Assembly: GCA_003342895.1 (NCBI GenBank)
Contig: PTFA01000031.1
Coordinates: 3,296,603 to 3,360,602, forward strand
Reading direction: 5' to 3'
DNA: 64,000 nucleotides
Source of the DNA: Casuarius casuarius
Taxonomy: Eukaryota; Chordata; Aves; Casuariiformes; Casuariidae
Shown here: in pieces, positions 38,521 through 49,920 of the stretch
How positions within the stretch are numbered: the stretch's first letter is position 1
Layout of the letters: each line of letters opens with the position of its first letter
Position numbers and translations under genes: made by a program
The notes under the pieces: generated by a model
The model's database searches: none
Seen by the model: the letters and a program-made list of their open reading frames with translations, nothing else
Told to the model about the DNA's origin: nothing

Positions 38521-41500
38521 CATGCACCATTTCGCTTACTTCTGCGGGGGTGTAAGCATACATATTTAAAATATAGAGATGTTGGTAGTTGTATTCTTGA
38601 GGATGAGTTCTCAGCCCCACCTGAAGTCAACAATAAAACCTCATTGGCATGAATGAGAACACAAGGAGCATTTGTCATGGGAGCTGTAATTTACATCTCA
38701 TATTTCTAACTTCTGTGATTTTTATAGCTGATGGTTACTCAAGTAACCAGTACTGGCATCAAGTCACTATCTGATTTTTTTTTTTTTATATACACCTTTT
38801 TATTGTTATTTTTAAAAGGTTTCTAAGGATTCTGGTTACAGAGGAAGCCCTGAATAATATAATTCTTCAAATATTCCAGCACTTCCTAAATATCCTAGCA
38901 AATAAAAACAAAAGAACCTCAGTTTTACCAAATATACTGTTTTTTCTTTCCCTCCCTCCACCCAACTGTTTTTGAAATAAAGCCAAGTAAACTGATATGC
39001 TATTGATACATACACAAGGAACTAAATGGGTGTTGAATTTGTCGAGCATTACTGTTGCATGTACATGCTGAATTAACCACACACTCTGATATTTGATTTG
39101 AAAGTTTAAGAACTGTAAAAAACATGTGCACTACCCAAAGATTTGCAAATACTTGAGTATCTTCAGTACAAAGCGAACAAGCATGGGACAAATCCCAAGC
39201 CTGTCCACAGTTACTCCTTCCTACAGTCTTTCCCAATTTACTTGCTCCTTTCTCTCTCATACTGCTAAACAAACTTGAGCACCTCCCTTTATGTCTCTGT
39301 AATAATGTCATCCTCCATGACCTCCTAATAGCAAACCCTAGCACCACAGCTAGAATTATGTTATTGAGTAGTCCCTCCATTTATTTACTGAAGCGTGCAC
39401 ACACACACACGCACATATATACTCCTCCTACTAGCTATATGAATCTTTAGACTGCTTTTTACTAAATTTACACATTTTTGCATCTATGCAACAAAGAAAA
39501 TCATTACATTCAAAGCTCCAGAAACTAAAATTTAGTCAAACTAGAATGGGTAGTCACATCATGCTGCAGTACACTTGCTCAAACAGTTGTCAATTTTATG
39601 AGACGTGGGTATCTCAGTGTCAGCAGCATTCCTCTATATTTACCATTGAAAAACATCATAAATAATGCAAATAACGAGGTCATTTCACTGAAAATACTCA
39701 GTTCTTTAAGGTCTACCACTGTGATCCTCTTCTTCCAGAAAGATTTTCTCATTACTAGGGCCAACCATAGGTCACTTGAATATAAGACTTTATCAATGTC
39801 AATTAAACTCTATGACCTTCAGTAAAACAGCAGAATCAAAGTTAACTCAAATGTAATTCCATTCATCATTTAAACACTAATTCTACTAAAATTAATTTTT
39901 TTCAAATAATAGAAATAATGGTCAATCTCATCAGAAAATTTCCTGATGTATTAAGCTATCAGACTTAAAATTGCCACAAATTATTTGTTGTTATTTTCCA
40001 AATTAGCAAGGATTAATCACAGGTATCCATTCAATTAACCTCTAATTTGAGCACATTATAGTAAAATATTTGATAAAACTGTAATTCTTTATTGCAATAG
40101 TTAAAGGTATTTTCAGAACTTAAAAACAGAACTTATTAACAGAAATACTTAGTTAACAGTGTATTTTCTTACTTGTAATTACAAGTGATGTTTGGTGCCA
40201 AAAACTAACTTACAGTTATAGCTCTGAAAGAATAAGATTTGAGTTTCTTAGCCTTGGTTACTCCACTATAGGTCATATTTGCAGCACCAGCTATATTTTT
40301 CTAAATGAGCTGCTAGCTATGGAATTTTAATTTAGCACAGTATAAGAGCTACAGGTTAACATCAAAGATTTCATCTGCTGCATTGAATGACAAGGGATTA
40401 AACACTTATTGACATTTTAATAGACAAGTAATTTAATTTCTGTCATAATATTCTGCTGTTCTTAATAACTTTTTTTGCTTTCCAATTTGCAGAGTGCCAA
40501 CAATGTCATAGAACCAACATTCTGAAGTGTAAGTGCCTAGAGGAAACACTAAACCTCCCTAAATATCTAAAACCCTAAATAAGGCTTAACTGAGGCAATA
40601 AGCACTTATTTTGTATTCAAGCTCCCCCTTTTAAAATAGTCTACTTATGTTCCAAAACTTACTAAACAATTTCTCTCTACATTACCCTGCAGAACTAAGT
40701 ACTACCAATTAATTATGAAAAACTACTTCCTTCTGTCCATTTCAAAATACACAGTTTTTAAAGAGTCTATACAGGCTATTTGAGCCCATAGCCTCTCCTC
40801 CCTTTGTTTTCCCATCATTTTTTTCTTCTCATGCAGCTTCCTACAATTCTCCTTTACATGTGCACATGTAGAAAAAAGCAGGGATTACTTAAGTTTAAGA
40901 AAAAAGGGGAGATATATTTCTATATCACCTGGAACTGGATTTCCTCTGAACTCAGCAGCAGACAGAAACCAAAAGCAGGGGTCCAGAACACCATCCTCCA
41001 GTGGTCCCAGTAAGGTAAGATTACTGCTAGCCAGGAGCAGCCATCTCCCACAACCACAAAACACTACCTAAGGCAAGCTAAGGTCTCAGCAGGAAGCCCT
41101 TACCTATGGCAGAGGAAAGAAGGTGCCAATCAGTACCACCCTCCAGCTGTGAAAAGCAGCAGCTGTGGGATAGCCACTAATGAAGCTTGAGTTCAGCTGG
41201 GGCTAGTTTGATCCAGGCATTGCTGACACTGAGAAAGGAAAGAGAGACAGAGAAGATCCCAGATCTTGCCTTTTCCAAGCAGGGTTAAAACTGGATTACA
41301 GCAATGCTCACTGAGCTTGGATCTCAATACGGTCTGCAGCATGGTTCAGAACAGAGGAAAGACCAGGCAGCAGGACCTTGCCTCTCTGTCCCTTAGTGTT
41401 TTCCATTTTTCCATTTTCTGTTGAGCTCAGGACTCAGTGAGAGTTTTTATCTATGAGCTGAAGAAAAAAAACATACAACCAGCTCAGCAGCAGCATCTTG

Positions 41501-41793
41501 CTATTGCTAGAAATGCTAGTTCCTAATGCTCACACATACTTTCCGACAGTACTCTGAAGGGAATGCTATCCTGTTCCATGTAAGCAATAGATCTGGTTTA
41601 GAATAAAAGTTTGGCAGAGATAGAGAAACCTTCCCTCTCTATTTCTCCACTTCAAAAGTGGAGACAGGTGAGAATAAATAAAAGCAAACTTATTAGTGCT
41701 TGTCTCTTGAACTGCAAGTTTTAGAGTTATAATGTTGAAATAATAGTTAGAATATGTATTATACCTTGCTAAATGTGCAACACTTACAAATTT
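38521..41793. other. Noncoding stretch
   Basis: Contains T13 (38775-38787), a (CA)7 tract at 39398-39411, and a GC-richer, mixed-composition interval at about 40970-41400. A 126-codon minus-strand frame (39000-39380) is unrecognised. No exon or RNA gene is identified. Confidence 0.5.
39398..39411. repeat. (CA)7 microsatellite
   Basis: Short CA dinucleotide run followed by a few CA/TA steps. Confidence 0.9.
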
Positions 41794-42070
41794 CATAGAT
41801 TTTCAAGTTATAATGCCTTATTTGACCATCTAGTCTGACCTGCAGTGTAATTAATACCACAGAATTCACCTGGTAACTTGAGCCTGAGAGGCCATGTCTG
41901 ACAATCACATATCTTCTAGAAGAGCATCCAGTCTTGAATTACAGATTTCAGAAGATGAAAATACAGATCTATATTTGGAAGGAAGTTCCTATAATCAGAT
42001 GCCCTCCCTGCTAAAATCTGTATCGCGTCTTTAATTTTAAGGTGCCTGCTAAGGTTTTTTCAAGATCTGG
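41794..42070 (-). mobile_element. Degraded CR1 LINE, 3'-end fragment, antisense to the plus strand
   Basis: Plus-strand landmarks occur in the order seen in the reverse complement of ancient sauropsid CR1 3' ends: CATAGATTT (41794), ACCATCTAGTCTGACCTGCA (41825), CATCCAGTCTTGA (41927), and CCCTGCTAAAA (42006). Between them spacing is roughly kept but substitutions and small indels are many, so the copy is old. Similarity fades after about 42060. CR1 copies are typically 5'-truncated, as here; no reverse transcriptase sequence is present. This is identified from memory of the family; masking against a repeat library would settle the subfamily. Confidence 0.7.
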
Positions 42071-44116
42071 AGTGACATCTGTACTCTCATTGGAGCTGTC
42101 TTCAGAAAAGACAATTTTTCTTAGTCCCTTCTAACTGGTTTAGATACCTTTCTTTCACATAAAATTCTTCCACCTGGTATGTAAGTCACAGCCAAGGTTT
42201 AGCTACTCTCAGAGGAACAGGAAGATGATGTTATTCTTGAAATGCCCAAGATAGGACAAAAGACACAACTGGAGAAAGAAGTTGTTTCCAGTTATACTGA
42301 CATTTAAAATGATGATTCCAAGAAAAAAAGAAAAAAACCTCCATAGCATTTTTCGTTAAGTTCTCAGTATTTTTCCTCAAGATAAGATGTGAATGTTATT
42401 TCCAACATGAAAAAAATCTTCACTGTTATTCTTTTAGCATGCTCCTTCTTCATATACTGATATTTTCTCTTCACGTCTCTCCATTTCTGTTTCTAAACAG
42501 AACTTTACATGACAGTTAAAGATATATCATAGATAACAGCTGCAGCTGCAATTTACACTATCAAAGCAATGCAGCTCAAGGCACCACACAAAAGGCACAA
42601 ACTCTTTTCATAAAACAATCTGGAGTGCAAATCTAACGACCAAAAGCAAGGGAAACATACCGCCTTTACCTCAAGAAAGGGCAGAACAAACCCTAACAAG
42701 AAAAAAGATGCTGAATGACTGAAGCAAGGAAGCTATTGAAATGTACTCCAGTGATCAGTAGGGGATTTAGTAATAGTGTAGGCCACTATTGTGTCTGTTT
42801 CCAAGCAAAGCCCAGTCATGAATTTAATGCATGAACTCTGATAATTTAATTTCACAAGTTAGGATTAACATGTACATGTATGGACGATGAACCTCACGTA
42901 CAAGGCAGCTGTGCTTTGAGAATAAACTTTTCCAAACCCTGTGGGAAAGAATGTTATGCTCAACACAGCTATAAAAATTCACTGAAGGCTTTGCCAGCCA
43001 CAGGAAAAGTCATTAAGACAAGGATTTATTGACCAATAATGTGATGTCTATATTTGAGCTGGTCACCCTAGGCTTCCTTTATACTCACTAGAAAGAAATA
43101 AGCACTCCTGCACAGTGCTTCATCTAAATGCAGATGTCTAAAATAAAACAGGTGAATTATTCCCTAAAAATGCCTATTTTATGCCTTGATCGCAAAGGGA
43201 CCCAAAGGTAACTAAGAGACATAGGTTTCTGCTTTGTAAATGTCTAAACTAGGTAAGATGAATTTCACCCTGTCTGCCTGGCCAAGTAAGAATTGTCCTT
43301 TGGTCGTGACTCAGATATTAGTGTCTACAAAGTTGGAATTGACAACTAATGACCAGATTGATGAAAAGTATATACAAGGAGGAGGGTTTTCAGTTTAAAT
43401 GGTACCCTATTCCAAAGACTGATCTGGGCTGTAAAGAAAGCGTAGGATCTCCTGGGTTTAGGATCTCTTCTATTGATACGGCTTGAAGGCATAAGGGTTG
43501 GGTGAGAGCCATGATCCTCAGCTAGGAATACTGTGAAGCATCTGCCAGCTTCTTGGCCTAATCATACAGAAGCTTGTTAGCAGAATCATCACGACAGAAA
43601 AATTTAGAGCTAACCTATGTGCTAGAGGGAGATAAGCAGGGTTTTCTTTTTTCTTTAGTGTTCACCTTTTCCTTGCATTTTTGTGTCCTCTTTTGGATTT
43701 TGTAAATATATATTATTTGCATTTAGGTTCATTTAGTTTACATTACAAGATATTTTGGAATACTTGGCTGAATCCTAAGGTTATCTATTTCTCTGAACTG
43801 CCAATCACTGGTTTTCAAAGTGATTAGCCCTCCAATGTCTGTTTCCCAGGCTACCTGAAGAGTCGTAAGCGTGTCTTCAACTACTTGTATGTGCTAACTT
43901 GAGAGATGATCTGCTTTTTTGTAGCAAACTCTTGGAGAATTAACAGGTCCACTGAAGTGACACGAAAACAGAAAATTCATTTTGAAGTGATATTTGTTGG
44001 GTCTAGTATCATGCAACACAGCGAGGTATCAGGCAGAAGCTAGTCAGCTATTGCTGTGCCCCATGCTACAGCATTGTCACATATATCTGCCATGTTTCTG
44101 CCAGATGGATTTTGCA
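42071..44116. other. Noncoding stretch
   Basis: AT-rich to mixed composition. The first 100 bp may continue the CR1 fragment beyond recognition. No open frame above 60 codons starts here. No other element is recognised. Confidence 0.5.
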
Positions 44117-44158
44117 GTTTTGGCTGAAGTTTTTTGCAGTAGTAGCTTCAGCCAAAAC
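44117..44158. ncRNA. Hairpin with 13-bp perfect stem and 16-nt loop; weak pre-miRNA-like candidate
   Basis: Arms GTTTTGGCTGAAG (44117-44129) and CTTCAGCCAAAAC (44146-44158) pair perfectly, with a further G:U closing pair at 44130/44145. Beyond an A/A mismatch two more G:C pairs extend the stem (44114-44115 with 44160-44161), followed by a mismatch, a wobble and an A:U. This gives about 18 pairs with two mismatches, shorter than the usual microRNA precursor. The arm sequence matches no microRNA I recall. It may be a chance inverted repeat. Confidence 0.2.
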
Positions 44159-45844
44159 AGCTGACAACAGTTGACTCTAAAAGAAACTAGAAAGGCAGAA
44201 GAGAGTTAGGCAGTGTATGAGTTTGGAAAGAGGAGACTTTGACTGGGAAAGGTTTTGTGCTACGCAACACCATTACTCAGCTTAAGAAACAGTGGAGGAA
44301 GCGTAGCTAGACGGAAAGGAACACGCTACCTTCCTAGAGTCATCAGCAATCACTGCAGAATTACAAGTGAGCAAAGTGATTCATTCCAGAGCTAAGACAA
44401 AACTACATTCAAAGCTTGAAATAGAAGGACTTACAGTTGCTGCAGCCAGACTCTTTTTTCTTAGAAACTGACTGAGAACTTCAATGGCTGGAGAAGTACA
44501 GCACCAATACTGTATTTTGACAGGATGGGGTCAAAGGAGCCTGATTTCCATGCTTTTCCATGATTTTGCTGCAAGGCTGATAGAAGTTGAAACGTAAGGC
44601 TCTACTGACAAACAACTGTTCCAAGAACAGAGCAGTTCCAGATGGAAGCACAGAGAAAAATGGTGGGTAGAGCAGAGATGTACTGACTCATGGAACAGTG
44701 AAGACAACCACAACCTGGCTGGTTGCATGCTAGCATTTAATCATGGGGTGACATCCAGTCATCATTGATAGTCAGGCTCATGAGGTAAACAGTCCAAGCA
44801 GGCCAACCTTCATGCTGATCAACTCCAATACAATGGCTTTGCTCTTGGTAGAAATATTTTAAATTCATAACAAACATAAAACAATAGGTCTATTGAAGTT
44901 TTGGGTTGTTTTTCTTTTGAGAACAGCTAACAAACACAAGAGGCAAGATACTTGTTAGTCAAACTATAAATTTCTATTTACAGTACAAGAGTATAAAAGA
45001 AAAATGAAAAGAATCTTTAAAAATACAATTAGTTTCAATACTTCTTTACATAGACAAATATTGTATGGTTAGTAGTCTTCCTAGAAACATTTATTTTATT
45101 GCTTCTGAGGTTCAATAAAGAACAAAGACAATACACTTTACAAAACATCTTCTTTTCCTTCCCACATTTTCACCACCAGAATATATCCTTTTATTTGCCT
45201 TTACTACAGATTGTGTGAGATATATGCAACAGAGTCATTTAATCAAGAGACTAAGAGTGAATCAACAGAACACCAGAAGTGATCACTTCTTTGAAAGAGG
45301 AGGATTAAACTGCAACAGTCATAGGTCATTTTATTCCTAATACAAATATTTGTTGGGGTTTAGCAGTCTTTAACTTAAATGTATTCACTTTGCCTTTCTA
45401 GTTTTAATTTCCTGAATGTTCTCTTGTAATGAGATTACTGCTTATTTTTCTAGGCAGATTTTTTGTCTGTTACCTAGCAAAACCATTATATTTCTTGCTT
45501 TTCGTCCAAGACATATTACCATGCTTACTGCCTTTGCAAGAAAATGGCAATTCAGATTCTGAAATTGATAGGTGTGCACACAGGCAATATTGCAGGCCTT
45601 GCCCTCTGCTCTCTGTCATAGTGAGTTTACTTTTTGTAGGAGATGGGAAAGGAAATGGCTGTAAACATGGTTTTCTCCCTCTTGTTTAAACATCAAAGTT
45701 AGGCTTCTCAAATAAATGTTAGATTGGGGTATGGAAAGAGTGGTTAAAAAACGGCATTACATTTTTGCAATGCTCTTTGAGAGTGGCTTTGAAAAACACT
45801 CATAATTCTACTGAGATCATTGAAGTTTTACCTGCAGTTAGGCC
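44159..45844. other. Noncoding stretch
   Basis: Mixed then AT-rich sequence. An 86-codon plus-strand frame (45429-45689) has a hydrophobic start but no recognisable family. No repeat or RNA gene is identified. Confidence 0.5.
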
Positions 45845-45867
45845 TTTTTTTTTTTTTTTTTTTTTTT
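45845..45867. repeat. T23 homopolymer
   Basis: The longest uninterrupted homopolymer in the window. The sequence on its right is purine-rich (GGTGGAAGGAGAG). On the minus strand it would be A23, but no transcript-like body is recognised upstream of it. Confidence 0.93.
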
Positions 45868-48237
45868 GGTGGAAGGAGAGTCAGGCAGTATGGTCCCACA
45901 CTCACTGATATTTGATCTATGTACTACTTGATCATTTAGAAATACTCTTCTGATCTAGTTCAGACATGGGCATGTAATTGCATTTCTGTTGAATTAGCCA
46001 ACATACATGATAAATACTTCTTTCTGTCATTAGGTTTTTATGCTGGCTTCATGCTAACTGTGAGAGTAAATGATGCGTGTTCCAGCACCAAGCTGGAACA
46101 AAGCTGCCAGACAATACCTGAACCTGCATAAAGTCTGTGGGTTGAGCTAAACCCAATCATCACTTTTTTTTTCTTTTAAACACAGTTGAAACAACAGGGT
46201 TAGTTTATACTGGATCAACTTGTAGCATCCCATTACTTCAGCATATCTGAACTGGAACAGGAATCTAAAACTGGATTGATTTCATCACAGAATCAGAAGC
46301 TCAGTCCCAAATGTGGCAAGAAAAGGAGGGACTGGTTCCTTCTTTCACTTATAGAATGGCAATCTCTATTTCTTTAATTATTTACCAGAGGAATGCAATT
46401 TTTATCCTTCATCCAAGAAACAGTAATTAGCATTTTTAAGAAAATCAGCATATTAAGATCCAATAAAAGTCAAAACATCAGTGTGGGTACCTCTTCTCCC
46501 TATAGCTCCCAAATATGAGTCTTGGTCTTCTATAGAGAAAAATTTCTTCCCAGGTGAATTTACTTGACTGGAAAAAATGTAGAAGCCTATCCACCTTGCA
46601 ATGAAAGCATAAGAAGGATACAGAGACCACAGAAAGCAGGATAGATGGCATGAGGATTTATTGATTCATCCTGAATACTTCTACTGGAACAAAAGTCGCC
46701 TATATACTTCTTCAACAGTCAATCCAGGTATGAAAAACCTGTGAAAAACTTCTCTCATCTGCATTTGTGGCAGAGCATAATAGAAACTGGTATCTGCTAG
46801 AAAAGGCAGTAATTTTAATACGCTGTATATAGTAATATAATTACATATACATGTGTGTACATCTATTACAGTATATATAATATAATGATATAGATATGAT
46901 AGGCATGAGGCACTTCATTTGTGTGCATGCCCTAGACTATACATAGGTCTCACATATATTACAAAAATTAACATTTATAACTGAGCAAGTTCCTACTTTT
47001 TATTCCTACCAAATGTAAGTTAACATACAGTACCGTGTTTATATACTTACTTCTATCTGAGGATGGGAAATCAAATTGAATAGTCTGCATAAGTATTGCT
47101 CTCTATTTTCTAGATAGGAAAAATATGATCAAATAGACTAAATGATCTGGTCTCAACACGTATCCTTTATTCTTGAAATGCTCAATGGCATAAGCCCAGC
47201 ATATCTAATAGATGACCTCAAGTTCTAAGATGAAGATTGCAATCATAATCTTTCTCCTCCACTGCAGTAGAATCATCCACTGTAAAGATAAAGCTCACCT
47301 ATACAAGACACGGCATTTCCCGCGGAGATGGTTCAAGACNGTTAAACAGCTTCTCATGAGAAACAAGGGTTATCATAAACTCTACCATCTTCCATAACAA
47401 ATGTAAGGAGCCCTTTTCTTTAGCCTTGTACATATTTTAAAGTGTCCCCACTGAAAAAAATGCCCCCAATCAAAACATCTTTCAAAATACTAAACACACA
47501 CTTCTCAAAGAATTAGTATAAGAGAGAAAAATAATGGACTACTTATGACAGCCACAGATCATGTGGCTAAGGGGCTTTTAAAGAAACTCAGATACTTTGA
47601 TGATTAGAGTAAAATAGAACTTGCCCAAAAACAAAGAGCAAATGAGGCAAAGCCAGGCACTAATGCCAATTTTTTTGTTTCTCATTTCACTACAATAACA
47701 ATTTCAGGATGTTTACATATTACTAGGTTGCCCACAGCGATTCAGCAGGAATTGCATGTACCTACCAAGCCCCTCCAAAGGGACTGGCTCTGGAACTACC
47801 ACCTTCTCCAGGAGCAAAGTGCTGCAAATGAGCTGACTGCAGACATCTAGCCGCCGCAAGGCAGGGGCTCCTCAGTGAGACGAGGGTTCTTTACTTCCAC
47901 CAAATTTGAAACTATGCTCCTACACAGGGCACAGTTATGACAGGAATATTTAATGGTAATTTTCCATCCCTCTTTTATTTTTTTTTTTTTTTGAATGATA
48001 AGTAGAGCATGCTCTTTCAGTCATCTGTATTTCTAACACACTGCTTTGGCCTGCCAAGAGCAATCTGTTGAGTGCAATGGTGTCAAAGAGCAGGCATGGT
48101 TTTTAATATAACACTGAAGTTGTGATTTACTCTGCCTGCAGATGTTCATTATTAAATTGCCCATACCGGCTTTAGTGTGAAACCTGAATACCTTTATTTT
48201 CACTATACATACAGAAACACAGAAAGCAAATGTCACT
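45868..48237. other. Noncoding stretch with TA-rich segment and one ambiguous base
   Basis: Includes a hairpin at 46078-46100 (listed separately), a TA-rich segment at about 46820-46895, a single N at 47340, and T15 at 47978-47992. No gene is recognised. Confidence 0.5.
46078..46100. repeat. Perfect hairpin, 9-bp stem, 5-nt loop
   Basis: Arms TGTTCCAGC (46078-46086) and GCTGGAACA (46092-46100) around the loop ACCAA. Five of nine pairs are G:C. Confidence 0.9.
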
Positions 48238-48301
48238 GTTGCTAACATTTTTTCTATTTTCAAAAAAGAGTTGCTAACATTTTTTCCATTTGCAAAAAAG
48301 T
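48238..48301. repeat. Diverged 32-bp tandem duplication (2 copies)
   Basis: Copies at 48238-48269 and 48270-48301 share GTTGCTAACATTTTTTC and a CAAAAAAG block, differing at three positions. Older than the 39-bp and 28-bp duplications elsewhere in the window. Confidence 0.92.
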
Positions 48302-48939
48302 GTGCCAACATATCACAGATTCTGATGTTATCTAGAGAATAGATGGTAAAATAATTATACTTTCCTTGTAAACCTCTACAACATAGCAGAAGGAACATAA
48401 GGTAAACCGAACAGCAAACAAAGGGGAGTATAATTTGCAATCTAATTCACGCTGGTACTCTGACTCCTAATTTACTTAGGCACATTTTTAAATTGGACTT
48501 GTGGTTACTGAGTGACAAAAATGAAATTGACTAGTGCTTACTTAACTGCAAGTCTTTGATTCTGAGACAAGGAAAGCATAAATCCAATAAAATATTTAAC
48601 CTCCTAGTTCCCACCTCGGTTTCTATCCCAGTGACATGGAAAGTTAGAAGTCAAGTAAGTATTAGTCTAACTATTTCTAATCCTCAGGCAGTCAGTGAAA
48701 GCTACTATATTTCAGCAGTTCATTACTATGCCTTAACTGATAAATGGTAAATGCACAGGTAGGCGCTCCTGCTCCCCTTCAGTAGAAAGTCAAATTGATT
48801 TATCTGCTGCTGAAATTAATTTCTGACTACATTCTTATATGCATGCTTCACTTTATACACTGAGTAGTCCCACTGATCTGAATCAGCACTTCTGAGACAG
48901 GAAATGGCTTGAGAAACAAAACTGCCCTCAAATATATCA
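48302..48939. other. Noncoding stretch
   Basis: AT-rich. Part of a 135-codon minus-strand frame (48033-48440) lies here; it has no recognisable domain and crosses the tandem repeat. Judged chance. Confidence 0.5.
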
Positions 48940-48959
48940 CCTTTTCCTCCTTTTAGTGA

Positions 48960-49340
48960 ATACTTTAAAGCCTTTCTTGAATATTGAAAGAGCGGTTATA
49001 AGATTAACAACTCAGTTTATTTTTCCATCTCTGGGTTTATCTGACACTTGTCATTAAACCAGCTAATTGCTGCTGCCTTTCAGTGTATATCACTTGTAAT
49101 CTCTAAAGTCTTTTTATTACTTAACAGGTAATTACTTGTTACTTGAGGCCAACTACAAGATTGTTTATGAGGGCAAAGGTACTTCAGATCCTTTACTTGG
49201 AGGAATGCTGTAAGATTTAGATAGATATCATTTGCTTGGGAATTCATCCTGTGTGCTTATAATTTTGTTCTTCTCACGCATGTAAATCTGTGAATCACTA
49301 TTTGCTGATGCAATACTTCTATTCCAGACTCTGTGTTGTA
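48960..49340. promoter_or_regulatory. Candidate conserved noncoding element
   Basis: Non-repetitive sequence with many TAAT-type cores: CATTAAACCAGCTAATTGC (49051-49069), GTAATTAC (49128-49135) and neighbouring ATTA cores, plus a run of non-AT words that looks constrained. Identified only by appearance; cross-species alignment is needed. Confidence 0.25.
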
Positions 49341-49419
49341 AGGACTTCAACACAAAGACTACTCCTCACTTTTCTTTAACAATAATGTTGTAGACTAAAG
49401 GAACAATTGGCAGAGCCCT

Positions 49420-49920
49420 GAGCACATCGTTCCCTGGTGGGGGTTTGGCTGCCTGGGGATGTCCAACTTAGATGACAGTGCAGGTGTCCTGCCTTGAAGA
49501 GACCACCTGAGAAAGCTCTGCCAGGTAGCCTCCATGGAGGCTCCCGTCAGTCCCCTTTCAGTCAGAAGCACCTTGTAAGTTGAGACTCTAGCTCATGGTC
49601 CTTGTCCAAGCTGTGCTGCAGCTGTGTTGCAGCCAGGCCCATGCATGACCATGTACCCCACTGATTCAGACCCTGAGCCTGACCCACAGATTGGTTTCCG
49701 GACTTGACCTCATACTTGCGTTATCATTACGGATGTTTCTGGCAATCTGGACTCTTGGCTGAAGCTGGTTACTGCCATCGGACCTGCTCACCTTGTTTGG
49801 GTACTGTTGGACTGCCCCCTTTTCAGGGAGGCCATTGCCTCTGACTCACCCATCACGCTTGGCTCCCAGCTCTGCTTTTCCTTTGGAGCACTGCCTGCCT
49901 CCCTTGCTCCCAGAAAACTA
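49420..49920. other. GC-richer block of unknown origin
   Basis: A 500-bp interval clearly richer in G and C than both flanks, with a 16-bp perfect palindrome (49527-49542, AGCCTCCATGGAGGCT), an 11-bp near-perfect tandem pair (49610-49631) and CCTGA-type words (49670-49710). The composition resembles remnants of old LTR-type or other sauropsid retroelements, but I see no defined ends, primer-binding site or coding remnant. It may instead be an unannotated noncoding exon or simply a local GC peak. Confidence 0.25.

Noticed and set aside
47212..47397. 61-codon frame spanning the N at 47340
   Set aside because: Contains an unresolved base, no known domain, chance length.
48033..48440. 135-codon minus-strand frame as a gene
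   Set aside because: Crosses a 32-bp tandem duplication and has no recognisable domain.
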